Source of the DNA: Tubiluchus corallicola
Taxonomy: Eukaryota; Priapulida; Priapulimorpha; Priapulimorphida; Tubiluchidae
NCBI GenBank assembly: GCA_030141605.1
Contig: JAQGDQ010002417.1
Span: 1-57,516, forward strand
DNA: 57,516 nucleotides
Reading direction: 5' to 3'
In this document: in pieces, positions 10,370-20,021 of the stretch
Position numbering within the stretch: position 1 is the stretch's first letter
How the letters are laid out: each line of letters starts with the position of its first letter
The notes under the pieces: model-generated
Seen by the model: only the letters and a program-made list of their open reading frames with translations
What the model was told of the DNA's origin: nothing
Databases searched by the model: none
Program-made: the position numbers and the translations under genes

Positions 10370-10407
10370 AAAAGAGTTTGAAAAATTAATTTTTCAAACT
10401 CTTTTTA
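10370..10407. terminator. bidirectional intrinsic terminator after hppA
   Basis: A perfect 38-bp palindrome (two 19-bp arms, no unpaired centre in the sequence) starts with five As and ends with five Ts. It lies 27 bp after the hppA stop and separates hppA from the tRNA-Leu/trigger factor unit. It would work in either direction. Confidence 0.8.
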
Positions 10408-10459
10408 TCATCTATGCAATTATTAGCAAACAATAATTTTTCAAAAGTTAATTTTTAAT

Positions 10460-10490
10460 TTGCTAATCGCATAAATGTTTTGTATCATTG
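10460..10490 (+). promoter_or_regulatory. promoter for tRNA-Leu
   Basis: TTG at 10460-10462, a 20-nt spacer, then TATCATTG at 10483-10490 (one mismatch to TAnnTTTG), 13 bp before the tRNA. Spacing fits the Bacteroidota -33/-7 pattern. It may also serve the tig-clpP-clpX genes downstream. Confidence 0.45.
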
Positions 10491-10503
10491 CAAAAAAATA
10501 AGA

Positions 10504-10585
10504 GCGGATGTGGCGAAATTGGTAGACGCACTAGACTTAGGATCTAGCGCCGCGAGGCATGGGGGTTCGAGTCCCTCCATCCGCA
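10504..10585 (+). tRNA. tRNA-Leu (anticodon UAG)
   Basis: 82-nt class II tRNA. The acceptor GCGGATG pairs with CATCCGC, followed by discriminator A; the D-arm is GGCGAAATTGGTAGACGC. The anticodon loop CTTAGGA gives UAG, there is a long variable arm, and the T-loop is GGTTCGAGTCC. The 3' CCA is not encoded. Confidence 0.97.
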
Positions 10586-10633
10586 CAATTTTTTACTTCT
10601 ATTAACATAAAACAGACACAAAAACTATATACC

Positions 10634-11965
10634 TTGAAAATTCAACTAGATAAAATAGGCACAGCAGAAGCTTTATTAAAAATTACGATAGAAGAAAAAG
10701 ATTATCAAAAAGATGTAGAGAAAAAAATAAAAGAACACTCCCTAAAAGCTCAAATGAAAGGGTTTAGAAAAGGCAAAGTTCCTTTCTCTATGATAAAAAA
10801 CATGTATGGACCCGCTATTCTTTCGGAAGAAGTCGGAAAGATACTATCTGATAACGTCAACAAATACATCACTGACAATAAGTTACAACTTATAGGCGCT
10901 CCCATGTTAAAAAGTGATACGCTTAAAATAGATTGGAAAACACAAAAAGAGTTTGAGTTTGAGTATAATCTTGGCTTGGTAAATGATTTTGAATGTGATG
11001 CTAATTTTAGTCTAACCCAATACAACGTAGAGCTTAGTGACAAAGAATTTGAAGAAGAAGTAAACCAACTATGCCTGTCATTTGCAAAGCCTGAAGAAGT
11101 AGATATATGCACTGAAAATGAAGAATGTTTTATACAAGCCACCCTCGCAAAAGATAACAACGAAGAGAAAATTTTCATTCCCTTCAACAAGCTAAATAAA
11201 AAGTCAAAAAAGATTTTCCTTAAACAAAAAAAGAATGAAACATTTAGTGTCATTCCTGCAACACTGTTTGAGAAAAAAGAAGATTTTGCCATTGCCGTAA
11301 ATAAAAATGAAAAGCAAATAGAAAAACAATATAAAGAAGCACATCAACTTACTATTAATGAAATAAAGAAATTAATACCCGAAGAGCTTAATCAAAAAAT
11401 CTTTGACCAAGTGTTAGGAGAAAATATTGTCAAAGACAAAGAAAGTTTTTTGCAAAAATATAAAGAATTAGTGCACAATGAACTAAAAAAGAAAAGCGAA
11501 CAATGGGCAAATGAAGAGGTTAAAGATAAGTTGATCAAAGAAACTAAAATAGACATATCTGAAGAGTTCTATAAAATATGGCTATTAAGCGAACAAGCAG
11601 ACAATGAAGAAAAGAAAGAAGAAATAAGTTCAAATTTTGAACTATATGTAAAGGAATTAAAATGGAATTTAATTTCAAATAAAATATTAAAAAAGAATAA
11701 TATTGAAATAAACTACGACTATATTAAAAATTATACAAAAGCAATATTTAAAGAAAAAGAAAAAAACCTAAAAACAGACGAACAGCAAATAGATGCTTTT
11801 ATAGATAACTACCTATCACAAAACAATGGCGCCTACTATTGGCAAATTTATCAACAAGTAAAGCAAGAAAAAATACTTGAAACGATAAAACCACAGTTGA
11901 AAATCAGCACAAAAAAAGCATCTAAAAAGCAATTCATGGAAAAGGTTAGTGCTAAACAAAAATAA
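10634..11965 (+). CDS. tig: trigger factor (ribosome-associated chaperone)
   Basis: Chaperone that docks at the ribosomal exit tunnel. The ribosome-binding signature lies in KAQMKGFRKGKVPFSMIKNMYG, close to the N-terminus. The rest is a long, charged helical region with weak conservation, as is usual for Bacteroidota trigger factors, and the PPIase domain looks degenerate. The TTG at 10634 (KIQLDKIG...) is chosen because family members begin with this strand. The frame stays open further upstream only by running through the tRNA-Leu. 443 residues. It is the first gene of a tig-clpP-clpX run, the classical order. Confidence 0.88.
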   Translation: MKIQLDKIGTAEALLKITIEEKDYQKDVEKKIKEHSLKAQMKGFRKGKVPFSMIKNMYGPAILSEEVGKILSDNVNKYITDNKLQLIGAPMLKSDTLKIDWKTQKEFEFEYNLGLVNDFECDANFSLTQYNVELSDKEFEEEVNQLCLSFAKPEEVDICTENEECFIQATLAKDNNEEKIFIPFNKLNKKSKKIFLKQKKNETFSVIPATLFEKKEDFAIAVNKNEKQIEKQYKEAHQLTINEIKKLIPEELNQKIFDQVLGENIVKDKESFLQKYKELVHNELKKKSEQWANEEVKDKLIKETKIDISEEFYKIWLLSEQADNEEKKEEISSNFELYVKELKWNLISNKILKKNNIEINYDYIKNYTKAIFKEKEKNLKTDEQQIDAFIDNYLSQNNGAYYWQIYQQVKQEKILETIKPQLKISTKKASKKQFMEKVSAKQK

Positions 11966-12003
11966 TTTGCTAATGTATGGTAAAAATTTAATCTATCATT
12001 ATT

Positions 12004-12681
12004 ATGCCTAACAAAAAAGAATTTAGAAAATACGCTATAAAATCCAAAGGAATAAGTGGGTGGGCTATGGATAAGTATATAAATAGAGTGGAAAACATGA
12101 CCAGAACAGTGATAGAAGAACGGCCTACAAACTTTAGGGAAATAGACGTTTTTTCCAGACTTATCATGGATAGAATTATTTTTTTAGGCATGGAGATAGA
12201 TGACCATATCGCCAATATTATCACCGCTCAATTACTATTTTTAGAGTCAGTAGACAACAGCAAAGATATATTGCTCTATATCAACTCTCCTGGCGGTTCT
12301 GTGTATGCAGGGTTAGGAATTTATGATACCATGCAATATGTAACCCCCAATGTATCAACAGTTTGCACTGGATTAGCTGCCTCTATGGGAGCTGTGTTAT
12401 TAGCAGGAGGAGCAAGCAAAAAAAGATCCGCCCTTCCACACTCAAGAATAATGATACACCAACCCATGAGTGGCATGAGAGGAGCAGCTTCAGATATGGA
12501 AATATCCTTAAAAGAAACTTTGTCTGTTAAAAAAGATTTATATAATATCCTTGCCAAGCATAGCAAACACACATATAAAAAAATAGAAACTGACGCAGAC
12601 AGAGATTATTGGATGAAAGCCTCCGAAGCAAAAGAATATGGTTTGATAGATGATGTTTTTGAGTTTAAACACAAAAAGTAA
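12004..12681 (+). CDS. clpP: ATP-dependent Clp protease proteolytic subunit
   Basis: Serine protease that forms the barrel used by ClpX. The catalytic triad can be placed at S127 ([11 protein letters not shown]), H152 (MIHQPMSG) and D201 (DADRDYWM), with the same spacing as in the E. coli enzyme. The hydrophobic [20 protein letters not shown] oxyanion-hole region is intact. At 225 residues it has an N-terminal extension of about 25-30 residues relative to E. coli, common in this phylum. It sits 38 bp after tig and 2 bp before clpX, so translation is probably coupled to clpX. Confidence 0.97.
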   Translation: MPNKKEFRKYAIKSKGISGWAMDKYINRVENMTRTVIEERPTNFREIDVFSRLIMDRIIFLGMEIDDHIANIITAQLLFLESVDNSKDILLYINSPGGSVYAGLGIYDTMQYVTPNVSTVCTGLAASMGAVLLAGGASKKRSALPHSRIMIHQPMSGMRGAASDMEISLKETLSVKKDLYNILAKHSKHTYKKIETDADRDYWMKASEAKEYGLIDDVFEFKHKK

Positions 12682-12683
12682 TT

Positions 12684-13934
12684 ATGCCCTCTGAAACTGT
12701 TACATGCTCTTTCTGCAAAAGAAAAAAAAACGAAGTAGAGTTAATGATTTTAGGCAAAAATGCAAACATATGTAATGAGTGTGCCTATCAAGCTCACCAA
12801 GTCTACTTAGCAGAAAAACACATCATAGAAGCAAGCTCTCCTTCCAAAATAGAATTTAAACTCATGCCCCCACAAAGCATGAAAAAACACTTGGATAATT
12901 TTGTTATTGGACAAGATGAAGCAAAAAAAGTACTCTGCGTTGCAGTGTATAACCACTACAAAAGATTAGCCCAAGTAAACAACCATCCCTCTAAAAAAGA
13001 TGATGTAATTATTGAGAAATCTAACCTCATAATGGTAGGTGACACAGGCACAGGCAAAACCTACTTAGCAAAAACACTTGCAAAAATTCTTCACGTTCCT
13101 TTTTGTATTGTAGACGCTACCGTTCTAACAGAAGCAGGATATGTAGGGGAAGATGTAGAGAGCATTTTAAGTAGGCTATTGCAGGTAGCTAATTATAATG
13201 TGAAAGATGCAGAAAAAGGTATCATATATATAGATGAGATAGATAAAATAGCTCGAAAGTCTGATAACCCTTCAATCACTCGAGATGTAAGTGGTGAAGG
13301 AGTGCAACAAGCCCTACTAAAATTATTGGAGGGAAGCATTATAAATGTTCCCCCATATGGAGGAAGAAAGCATCCTGAACAAAAAATGATTTCCGTAAAT
13401 ACAGATAATATTCTATTTATTTGTGGTGGTGCTTTTAATGGCATGGATAAAATTATATCAAAAAGAGTAAGTAAGCAGACAATAGGGTTTCTTTCAAAAA
13501 AACAAAGCCAGCAAAATATTAAAAGTCAAAACTTTTTGTCCTATATAACAGCAAATGACCTAAAACAATTTGGACTAATTCCAGAACTTATTGGGCGCCT
13601 ACCTGTTGTAACTTTTTTGAATACTCTTGACAAAAACATGTTAAAAAAAATATTGATAGAACCTAAAAACTCGTTAATAAAGCAATATAAAAAGCTATTT
13701 GAGCTTGAAGATACAGAGCTTGAATTTGCGCAAGATGCTATTGATTATATTGTAAAATACACTATAAAATTAAAGTTAGGTGCAAGAGGATTGAGAACTA
13801 TATGTGAAACAATCATGTTGGATATCATGTATAATTTGCCCTCTAAAAAAAGAAAAGAAAAAATAAATATCACTAAAGAGTTTGTAATGAAGAGGATAAA
13901 GTCATCACCATTACAAAAACTTATTGAAGAATAA
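12684..13934 (+). CDS. clpX: ATP-dependent Clp protease ATP-binding subunit ClpX
   Basis: AAA+ unfoldase that feeds substrates to ClpP. 416 residues. The N-terminal zinc-binding domain uses C8, C11, C30 and C33 (CSFCKR...CNECAYQ). Walker A is GDTGTGKT at residues 119-126 and Walker B is [11 protein letters not shown]. The pore and sensor regions include GYVGEDVES and [15 protein letters not shown], followed by [12 protein letters not shown]. The usual GPTGSGKT P-loop is altered to GDTGTGKT, a mild change. The start ATG lies 2 bp after the clpP stop. Confidence 0.97.
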   Translation: MPSETVTCSFCKRKKNEVELMILGKNANICNECAYQAHQVYLAEKHIIEASSPSKIEFKLMPPQSMKKHLDNFVIGQDEAKKVLCVAVYNHYKRLAQVNNHPSKKDDVIIEKSNLIMVGDTGTGKTYLAKTLAKILHVPFCIVDATVLTEAGYVGEDVESILSRLLQVANYNVKDAEKGIIYIDEIDKIARKSDNPSITRDVSGEGVQQALLKLLEGSIINVPPYGGRKHPEQKMISVNTDNILFICGGAFNGMDKIISKRVSKQTIGFLSKKQSQQNIKSQNFLSYITANDLKQFGLIPELIGRLPVVTFLNTLDKNMLKKILIEPKNSLIKQYKKLFELEDTELEFAQDAIDYIVKYTIKLKLGARGLRTICETIMLDIMYNLPSKKRKEKINITKEFVMKRIKSSPLQKLIEE

Positions 13935-13941
13935 AAAAATA

Positions 13942-13972
13942 TTGCTTTTTTATAAAAAAATATATAAGTTTG
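13942..13972 (+). promoter_or_regulatory. promoter for the Lys-Thr-Arg tRNA cluster
   Basis: TTG at 13942-13944, a 20-nt spacer, and the perfect -7 box TAAGTTTG at 13965-13972. The tRNA-Lys begins 58 bp downstream, which leaves a leader of about 50 nt. Confidence 0.6.
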
Positions 13973-14030
13973 CCTTTTTAAAAACTTATTAAGAATCAAA
14001 TACATGGTTTTGCATGTATTCAAAGATAAA

Positions 14031-14103
14031 GATTCTGTAGCTCAGTTGGTAGAGCATCTCCCTTTTAAGGAGAGGGTCCTGGGTTCGAGCCCCAGCAGGA
14101 TCA
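14031..14103 (+). tRNA. tRNA-Lys (anticodon UUU)
   Basis: 73 nt. The acceptor GATTCTG pairs with CAGGATC (one G-T pair), D-arm GCTCAGTTGGTAGAGC, anticodon stem-loop CTCCCTTTTAAGGAG reading UUU, T-arm GGGTTCGAGCCC. No encoded CCA. Confidence 0.97.
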
Positions 14104-14121
14104 CTTTATAAACTAAATGAA

Positions 14122-14137
14122 GCCTCCTTAGCTCAGC

Positions 14138-14170
<33 letters not shown>

Positions 14171-14194
14171 CTGGTTCGATCCCGGCAGGGGGCT
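14122..14194 (+). tRNA. tRNA-Thr (anticodon UGU)
   Basis: 73 nt. The acceptor GCCTCCT pairs with AGGGGGC, D-arm GCTCAGCTGGTAGAGC, anticodon stem-loop CTGACTTGTAATCAG reading UGU, T-arm TGGTTCGATCC. It lies 18 bp after tRNA-Lys and is probably on the same transcript. Confidence 0.97.
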
Positions 14195-14235
14195 CTTTTG
14201 CATTTAGGGGATAGTTACTTCTCTACAACAAAAAT

Positions 14236-14309
14236 GGTTCCGTAGCTCAACTGGATAGAGCAACTGCCTTCTAAGCAGTAGGTTTCAGGTTCGAGTCCTG
14301 ACGGAATCA
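14236..14309 (+). tRNA. tRNA-Arg (anticodon UCU)
   Basis: 74 nt. The acceptor GGTTCCG pairs with CGGAATC (one G-T pair), D-arm GCTCAACTGGATAGAGC, anticodon stem-loop CTGCCTTCTAAGCAG reading UCU, T-arm AGGTTCGAGTCCT. The last tRNA of the cluster; the 193 bp before kdsB hold nothing recognisable. Confidence 0.97.
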
Positions 14310-14502
14310 CTCAAAAAACCTTTGAAATTCAAAAACTTTTACTTTTTATTTCTTTCATTACCTTTTAAGGCACAAAACGCCATATTTCCTAAGCCTTTTA
14401 GAATAGCTTTACGAAAGTAAAAGTATACGCTAAAGTTACTTCTGAGAAAAAACAAAGAGAGTTGTAAGTATAAAAAAATACAGAAATGACATTAAACATA
14501 CA

Positions 14503-15237
14503 TTACTTGTTCTTTAAAAACAACCTTGCTGCATCCAAATCTTGAGGTGTGTCTATTTGTATACCATGATAAGTAGTTTCCACAACCTTTATTTTTCTTC
14601 CATATTCCAAATAACGAATTGCTTCTATTTTTTCTGCTTTCTCACACTGACACATTGGCAAGGTATTAAAGTCTAACAATGCCCTCTTTCTAAAAGCATA
14701 TACTCCTACATGCAAATAATGCATGGGAGATAAATCTTTATTCATAAAATATGGTATTGGTTGTCTTGAAAAATACATAGCAAAATTTTGACTATCAAAC
14801 ACCAACTTTGTGTTGTGAGGGCTTTCAAACTCCTCTTTATTTGATGTCACACGAGTAAGCGTAGCAATATCTATCTCTCCTTTGTCATCTGTTTTAAAAA
14901 CCTCTATCAAACGTTGAAGAGGCTTTTTAGTTATAAAAGGTTCGTCTCCCTGCACATTCACTACTACATCTACATCCATATCCTTTACTGCTTCAGAAAT
15001 TCTATCACTTCCTGTTTGGTGTTTTTCAGACGTCATAATAGCCTTTCCACCATGTTTCACAATTTCATCAAAAATCATTTGACTGTCAGTAGCTACGTAT
15101 ACTTCATCAAAAATATTCATGGAGCTTACGTTTTCGAAGGTATACCTTATCAAAGGCTTTCCTCCAATTTCCATTATCATTTTTTGAGGCAGCCTAACAG
15201 CTTGTAGCCTTGCGGGGATAACTGCTACTATCTTCAT
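14503..15237 (-). CDS. kdsB: 3-deoxy-manno-octulosonate cytidylyltransferase (CMP-KDO synthetase)
   Basis: Activates KDO with CTP for lipid A-core assembly. 244 residues with the nucleotide-binding start VIPARLQAVRLPQKM (family consensus IPARxxSxRLPxK), GGKPLIRYTFENV, the metal/CTP motif VVNVQGDEPFI, and YFSRQPIPY and HVGVYAFRK, which contact the sugar. Together with lpxK and lptB elsewhere in the window this shows a KDO-containing lipopolysaccharide. It lies 17 bp after the GH15 gene and may be co-transcribed with it. Confidence 0.96.
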   Translation of the reverse strand: MKIVAVIPARLQAVRLPQKMIMEIGGKPLIRYTFENVSSMNIFDEVYVATDSQMIFDEIVKHGGKAIMTSEKHQTGSDRISEAVKDMDVDVVVNVQGDEPFITKKPLQRLIEVFKTDDKGEIDIATLTRVTSNKEEFESPHNTKLVFDSQNFAMYFSRQPIPYFMNKDLSPMHYLHVGVYAFRKRALLDFNTLPMCQCEKAEKIEAIRYLEYGRKIKVVETTYHGIQIDTPQDLDAARLFLKNK

Positions 15238-15254
15238 AAATCTTTCGTATAATA

Positions 15255-17060
15255 CTATTTTGTGGTATAAAAATTCGGAAGTCCTAGCTTAGATGAAATT
15301 CTTGTTGCTGCATTAATAAGCCCTACATGGCTATACGCCTGAGGAAAATTCCCCCACTGCCCTCCTGTCTTAGCATCTACATCTTCACTAAACAAGCCCA
15401 AATGATTGCTATGCTTTAATAAAGAGTCAAATATCTCAATAGCCTCGCTTGTCCTTCCAACACATGTCAATGCTTCTACATACCAAAATGAACAAACAAG
15501 AAAAGTAGTCTCTGGTTTTCCAAAATCATCTTCGTGCTTATACCTATAAAACAAGCCATTTGAAGCTTTCAAAACGTTTTCATGAGCTTCTAAATGCTGT
15601 TTTGCTAATTCGGAATCATGCCTTATGTAATTCATGCAAATTAATTGCAGTGAGCTTGCGTCAAAGTTGTGAGAACCAACAGCTTGCATATATGCCTTAT
15701 ACTTAGACGAGTAGCACAGTTCTATCTGTGCAGTTGCCATCTCTTTTAATGCTCTTGCTTGCTTTATCAATACCTCATCGCCTAACCTCTCACCTATTTT
15801 AATAGCGGCACAAGTACCTGCCCAATGAAATAAATATGTATAAAGATGTTTTTGGGCATTTTTTCTAAACTCCCATAATCCTGCATCTGGCTCATCTATT
15901 GTCATTTTAATTTTTTCCAATATACTGTAAACCAATGCTTTTATTTCAGAGCGTTCCGTTTGTACAAAGCGATAATCATTGTATAAAGGCAATAGAGAGA
16001 TAAGTACTTGTCCGTAGACGTCATTTTGAATGTGTGTATACGCTTGATTGCCTATTCTTATGGGTTTGTTACCTTTATATCCTTCTAATGTTTCTAGTAT
16101 TTTTTCCTCAATATTAGCCTTGCCCACCACAGTATATAGTGGTTGAAGTCTTTTTTCTTTTATGGAACTATAAATGTTTATAATATAGCGAAAATACTTT
16201 TCCATTTCTTCAAAGTGACCTATACTGTTAAAAGCATTTAAGGTATAGAATGTGTCCCTTATCCAACAATACCTATAATCCCAACATCTTCCACTATTAG
16301 GTGCTTCTGGCAAACTGGTAGTAGTAGCCGCTATAATTGCTCCCGTATCCTCGTATTGATGCAGTTTTAAAGCTAATGCAGATCGAATAACTTCTCTTTG
16401 ATAGAGAGATCCTATACTTGTACTTTTCACCCATTTTCTCCAATATTTAATTGTTTGTCCATAAAACTCCTCTACCGTTGTATCTAATGGAGCTTCTAAG
16501 CCATATCCATACGTGAGCACAAAATACAATGTTGTATTAACGAGTACTGGAGAGTCGGAATTAATGTAGTTCAATTCAGCATTAGTCGTTAACCTCATAG
16601 GTCTTTTCATATTATTAAACACAATATGATTTGAACCCACAGAAACAGAGGGTGTTACAGCGCCATAAGCATCTTTAGGTTCAATTTTTATTTTTATTCG
16701 AGGCGTTCCACTTAGCGGTTTTACTCTTCTAATAAGCATAGAAGGGCGAAAATGCCTTCCAAACTGCACAAATCTAGGAGCAAAATCCGTAATGACATAA
16801 GCTCCCTCCTTAGTTTTAACTTTTGTGCACAGTAAATTAGTATTTTCTACGTACGATTGTTTAGTAACATACTCGCCTTCATATGGTTTGAGAGAAAATT
16901 CTCCTCCTTTTTTCTTATCTAGCAAACTACCAAAAACAAAACTGCTATCAAACCGGGGCCAACAAAGCCAATTTACATTAGTTTCCTTATCTATACAAGC
17001 CAAATATGCACAATTGCCAATTACTCCAAAATCATATGTATGTCGTTTTCCACCACTCAT
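15255..17060 (-). CDS. glycoside hydrolase family 15 (glucoamylase/trehalase-like) protein
   Basis: An (alpha/alpha)6-barrel hydrolase of the GH15 class, acting on alpha-glucosides such as maltodextrin or trehalose; the exact substrate cannot be read from sequence. The beginning IGNCAYLACIDKETNVNWLCWPRFDSS is typical. A central SGRCWDYRYCWIRDTFYTLNAF holds the conserved W-D-x-R-x-x-W-x-R-D block, and ETTFLVCSFWYVEAL near the C-terminus carries a candidate catalytic Glu. 601 residues with no signal peptide, so cytoplasmic. The upstream 97 bp to dgt suggest its own transcript start. Confidence 0.88.
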   Translation of the reverse strand: MSGGKRHTYDFGVIGNCAYLACIDKETNVNWLCWPRFDSSFVFGSLLDKKKGGEFSLKPYEGEYVTKQSYVENTNLLCTKVKTKEGAYVITDFAPRFVQFGRHFRPSMLIRRVKPLSGTPRIKIKIEPKDAYGAVTPSVSVGSNHIVFNNMKRPMRLTTNAELNYINSDSPVLVNTTLYFVLTYGYGLEAPLDTTVEEFYGQTIKYWRKWVKSTSIGSLYQREVIRSALALKLHQYEDTGAIIAATTTSLPEAPNSGRCWDYRYCWIRDTFYTLNAFNSIGHFEEMEKYFRYIINIYSSIKEKRLQPLYTVVGKANIEEKILETLEGYKGNKPIRIGNQAYTHIQNDVYGQVLISLLPLYNDYRFVQTERSEIKALVYSILEKIKMTIDEPDAGLWEFRKNAQKHLYTYLFHWAGTCAAIKIGERLGDEVLIKQARALKEMATAQIELCYSSKYKAYMQAVGSHNFDASSLQLICMNYIRHDSELAKQHLEAHENVLKASNGLFYRYKHEDDFGKPETTFLVCSFWYVEALTCVGRTSEAIEIFDSLLKHSNHLGLFSEDVDAKTGGQWGNFPQAYSHVGLINAATRISSKLGLPNFYTTK

Positions 17061-17157
17061 CGTAATAATTAATCTTCTTTTTTTATGTAGTTTGTTATTT
17101 ATTTACAATTATATGTTCGTATAAGTTAAAGCAACAAAAGTTATGCCATTTGTTAAC

Positions 17158-18540
17158 TTAATGCGCACTAAAACTTGGTAATTCCATTCCCTTAATATTT
17201 CTAAACAGCCGCAAAGCATTCGAATCTGTAAGGCCAGAGATAAAATCTAGCATTGATAACATGCTCTCATATATAGTTTTAGAATGCTTACAGGCACTTT
17301 GAATGTTCTTTGGTAACATCAAAAGTAACCTTTCTTCTATTCGTGTTAAATTTTTTGTGTCTACTTGTTTTACTACTACAGGGACAAATGCATGCAATAG
17401 GCCATTAATCACCTCTACTCCTGCTACTATTTTCTCTACTACAGGTTGCGAGTCATATATTCTTTTTTTAGATATTTTTTGTATTTTTCGAAACGTTTCA
17501 TTGCTTTTTATTCCCTCCATCAACGCCTTATCGTACTTCCCCTTAAGAATTTCTTTTTCATTGCCTAAAAAAACACTCGTTGCTTGTTCTATTAGTTCAT
17601 TAATTACTAATGATCTTAAAAAAGCCGTTTTTTCTGTTTTTAAGCCTATTTTTTGCAACTTCTTTTCTGTACGTTTTTCTGTTGGTATAATTGTTTCAAG
17701 CAATTTTTTTGATCTTTTAAAAGATATCAAACCTAAATTTGTAGCATCTTCAAGGTCAATGATAGTGTAACAAATATCATCTGCCGCTTCCAATAAAAAA
17801 GCTAACGGGTGCCTTCTCCATACATGGTCATTATCTGCCCCTACCTTTATTAATCCTGTGTTTTGTGCTACCTTTTCAAAAGCCTCTTTGTCTGACTGAA
17901 AAAAGCCATGTTTCTTTTGGCTTTTTCTATTTTCATCTTTTCTTTTTTCCTCCATCACTTCACAAGGATATTTGCTAAAACATGCAAGCGTAGAGTAAGT
18001 TAGTGGTGGCATAAAAGCAATAGAGGTTTTATTTCCATTGATTAGTCTAAATCCCTGGGCATTGCCTTCAAACTTTATTAAATCAAGTTTCTCTTTTTCG
18101 TTAAGTCGTTTGGCTATTTGCGGATTTTCATTAAAATAATCTTTAAAAAACATAGAGATAGCATCTTCGCCTGCGTGCCCAAAGGGGGGGTTGCCCAAGT
18201 CATGTGCCAAAGATGCAGATGCTATAATTGCTCCGAAATCATCTGATGTAAAGCCTTTTTGTTTTAAATTTTCATTTTTTTTTATTATTTCCTCTCCCAC
18301 TTTTTTCCCTAACGAGCGTCCAACACTTGCCACCTCTAAACTATGGGTAAGGCGTGTATGCACAAAAGAGTGTTTGGGCATTGGAAAAACTTGGGTTTTA
18401 TCTTGCAAACTTCTAAATGAGTTAGAAAAAATTACCCTATCAAAATCTTGTTGAAAAGTAGTTCTATATGAACGTTCCAAAGAGCCTTCTTTTTTGTCAG
18501 TTATTCTTAACGGATTGATTAGCTTTTCCCAATTCATCAT
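17158..18540 (-). CDS. dgt: deoxyguanosinetriphosphate triphosphohydrolase (dGTPase, HD domain)
   Basis: Cleaves dGTP (or other dNTPs) to the nucleoside and tripolyphosphate. 460 residues. The HD metal motif is split between HTRLTHSLEVASVGRSLG and SLAHDLGNPPFGHAGEDAI, and FEGNAQGFRLI is the conserved substrate-pocket block. The ATG shares one base with the era stop (TAATG), so translation is coupled to era. A second ATG directly follows the first, and either could be used. Confidence 0.93.
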   Translation of the reverse strand: MMNWEKLINPLRITDKKEGSLERSYRTTFQQDFDRVIFSNSFRSLQDKTQVFPMPKHSFVHTRLTHSLEVASVGRSLGKKVGEEIIKKNENLKQKGFTSDDFGAIIASASLAHDLGNPPFGHAGEDAISMFFKDYFNENPQIAKRLNEKEKLDLIKFEGNAQGFRLINGNKTSIAFMPPLTYSTLACFSKYPCEVMEEKRKDENRKSQKKHGFFQSDKEAFEKVAQNTGLIKVGADNDHVWRRHPLAFLLEAADDICYTIIDLEDATNLGLISFKRSKKLLETIIPTEKRTEKKLQKIGLKTEKTAFLRSLVINELIEQATSVFLGNEKEILKGKYDKALMEGIKSNETFRKIQKISKKRIYDSQPVVEKIVAGVEVINGLLHAFVPVVVKQVDTKNLTRIEERLLLMLPKNIQSACKHSKTIYESMLSMLDFISGLTDSNALRLFRNIKGMELPSFSAH

Positions 18541-19433
18541 TAGCTATTTAAGTACCCAAATTGATTTAACTTTTTATCATTCTTTCTCCAATTGGTTTCT
18601 ATCTTGATGTGTTGTTCCAAAAACACTTGTTTTCCAAAGAAGTTTTCAATATCCTTCCGAGCTTCTATGCCCACTTTTTTCATACGCTCCCCTTTATGTC
18701 CTAACAATATAGCTCTTTGCGATGGTCGCTCTACATATATCTCGCTTCTTATCCTTATAATTTTATCTTTTTCTTCAAAATCGGTAACTATTACTTCACA
18801 ACTATAAGGCACTTCTTTTTTATAGTTCACAAATATTTTTTCTCTAATAATTTCAGCGACAAAAAAGCGTTCTGGACGGTCGGTCAATTCATTTTTTGGA
18901 TAATATGCAGGATGACAAGGCAGCCTACTGAGTATGCTATCAAATAATGTATCTATATTAGTGCTTTTAAGAGCAGAAATGGGTATTATGCTGGTGGGAT
19001 TTATTCGCTCTTGCCAATATTGGGCTACTTTTTCTATTTCTTGAGCATCTTTGGCAAGGTCTATTTTATTAATGATTAAAAATTTTGCTTGTTCTGAATT
19101 AGTTATTCTTTTTATAACATGTTCTTCCACTGCTTTATTAAATATATCTACAACAAACAAAATAATATCAGCATCATCAATAGCTGTATACACATGCTTC
19201 ATCATAGACTTTTGTAAGACATATTTTGGTTTCAATATGCCCGGGGTGTCTGAGTATACTATCTGAAAATCATCGCCACTAATAATCCCAAGTATTCTGT
19301 GCCTTGTGGTTTGCACTTTTGATGTAATGATAGATAGTTTTTCCCCCACCAAAACGTTCATTAAGGTAGACTTTCCTACATTAGGATTACCAACAATATT
19401 TACAAACCCCGCTTTATGACAGCCTTCATTCAT
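18540..19433 (-). CDS. era: GTPase Era, 30S ribosome assembly
   Basis: GTP-binding protein that binds 16S rRNA near the anti-Shine-Dalgarno and helps 30S maturation. 297 residues. G1 is GNPNVGKST, G3 is DTPG (SDTPGILKP), G4 is NKID (IINKIDLAKD). The C-terminal KH domain contains AILLGHKGERMKKVGIEARKD. It overlaps the preceding tlpA-like gene by 8 bp and shares its stop with the start of dgt. Confidence 0.97.
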   Translation of the reverse strand: MNEGCHKAGFVNIVGNPNVGKSTLMNVLVGEKLSIITSKVQTTRHRILGIISGDDFQIVYSDTPGILKPKYVLQKSMMKHVYTAIDDADIILFVVDIFNKAVEEHVIKRITNSEQAKFLIINKIDLAKDAQEIEKVAQYWQERINPTSIIPISALKSTNIDTLFDSILSRLPCHPAYYPKNELTDRPERFFVAEIIREKIFVNYKKEVPYSCEVIVTDFEEKDKIIRIRSEIYVERPSQRAILLGHKGERMKKVGIEARKDIENFFGKQVFLEQHIKIETNWRKNDKKLNQFGYLNS

Positions 19434-19971
19434 TGAGTAAAAGCTCTATTATTGTTATCATCTCGTTAAATTCTTTCTCCTTAAATCCTCTTGTCATAAA
19501 ACGAATATTACCTTGTTTGTCTAAAATCACATTGCGCGTAACCCCAGCCTTTTTAGGGGCAAATTTTGAAAAAATATTGGCTTCGGGGTCTAAACCAATA
19601 GGGTAGGTTACTTGGGTTCTTTGAATAAGTTCTTTTACCTTTTCAATAGGTTCATCCCTGTCTATGCCATATAGAAGAAAATTAGGGTTATCTTTATGTT
19701 TACTCCAAATATCTTTCTCTATATGGGGCATTTTTTTTCTGCATATACCACACCAACTTGCAGTAAATTGTAACATAACTACTTTTCCTTTAAAGCTTTT
19801 TGTAGATACAATTTCTCCATTTACAAGTTTCATACTAAATTCAGGTACCATCTCTCCTATTTCAACAATATACCCATAGCTTTCAGGAACTTTTTGTATA
19901 GGAATCGTCTGTGCATGCGCCTCCATTGTAAAGCAAAGTACCAATATTGAAATGCAAGTAGTTAGTTTCAT
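19426..19971 (-). CDS. TlpA/ResA-like periplasmic thioredoxin-family protein
   Basis: Thiol-disulfide protein of 181 residues. A signal peptide (to about residue 20, ending AHAQ) is followed by a thioredoxin fold with the active site WCGIC in LQFTASWCGICRKKMPHIEKD and a cis-Pro region AGVTRNVILDKQGNIRF. Such proteins keep cytochrome c haem-binding cysteines reduced or drive periplasmic thiol exchange. The location directly below the cytochrome and sulfur-transport genes fits either role. It overlaps era by 8 bp, a gene with which it has no known functional link. Confidence 0.88.
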   Translation of the reverse strand: MKLTTCISILVLCFTMEAHAQTIPIQKVPESYGYIVEIGEMVPEFSMKLVNGEIVSTKSFKGKVVMLQFTASWCGICRKKMPHIEKDIWSKHKDNPNFLLYGIDRDEPIEKVKELIQRTQVTYPIGLDPEANIFSKFAPKKAGVTRNVILDKQGNIRFMTRGFKEKEFNEMITIIELLLNE

Positions 19972-20021
19972 ATTAGTTTCTGTTATTTATACAATGTTAA
20001 TTTTCATCAATAATCTATGCA

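Noticed and set aside
10559-10633. N-terminal extension of trigger factor (MGVRVPPSAQ...)
   Set aside because: It reads through the 3' half of tRNA-Leu and non-conserved spacer. The family sequence starts at the TTG at 10634.
14310-14502. Possible RNA gene after the tRNA cluster
   Set aside because: Checked for tRNA, tmRNA and SRP-like cores and found none. The short inverted repeat TTTGAAATTCAAA alone is not enough.
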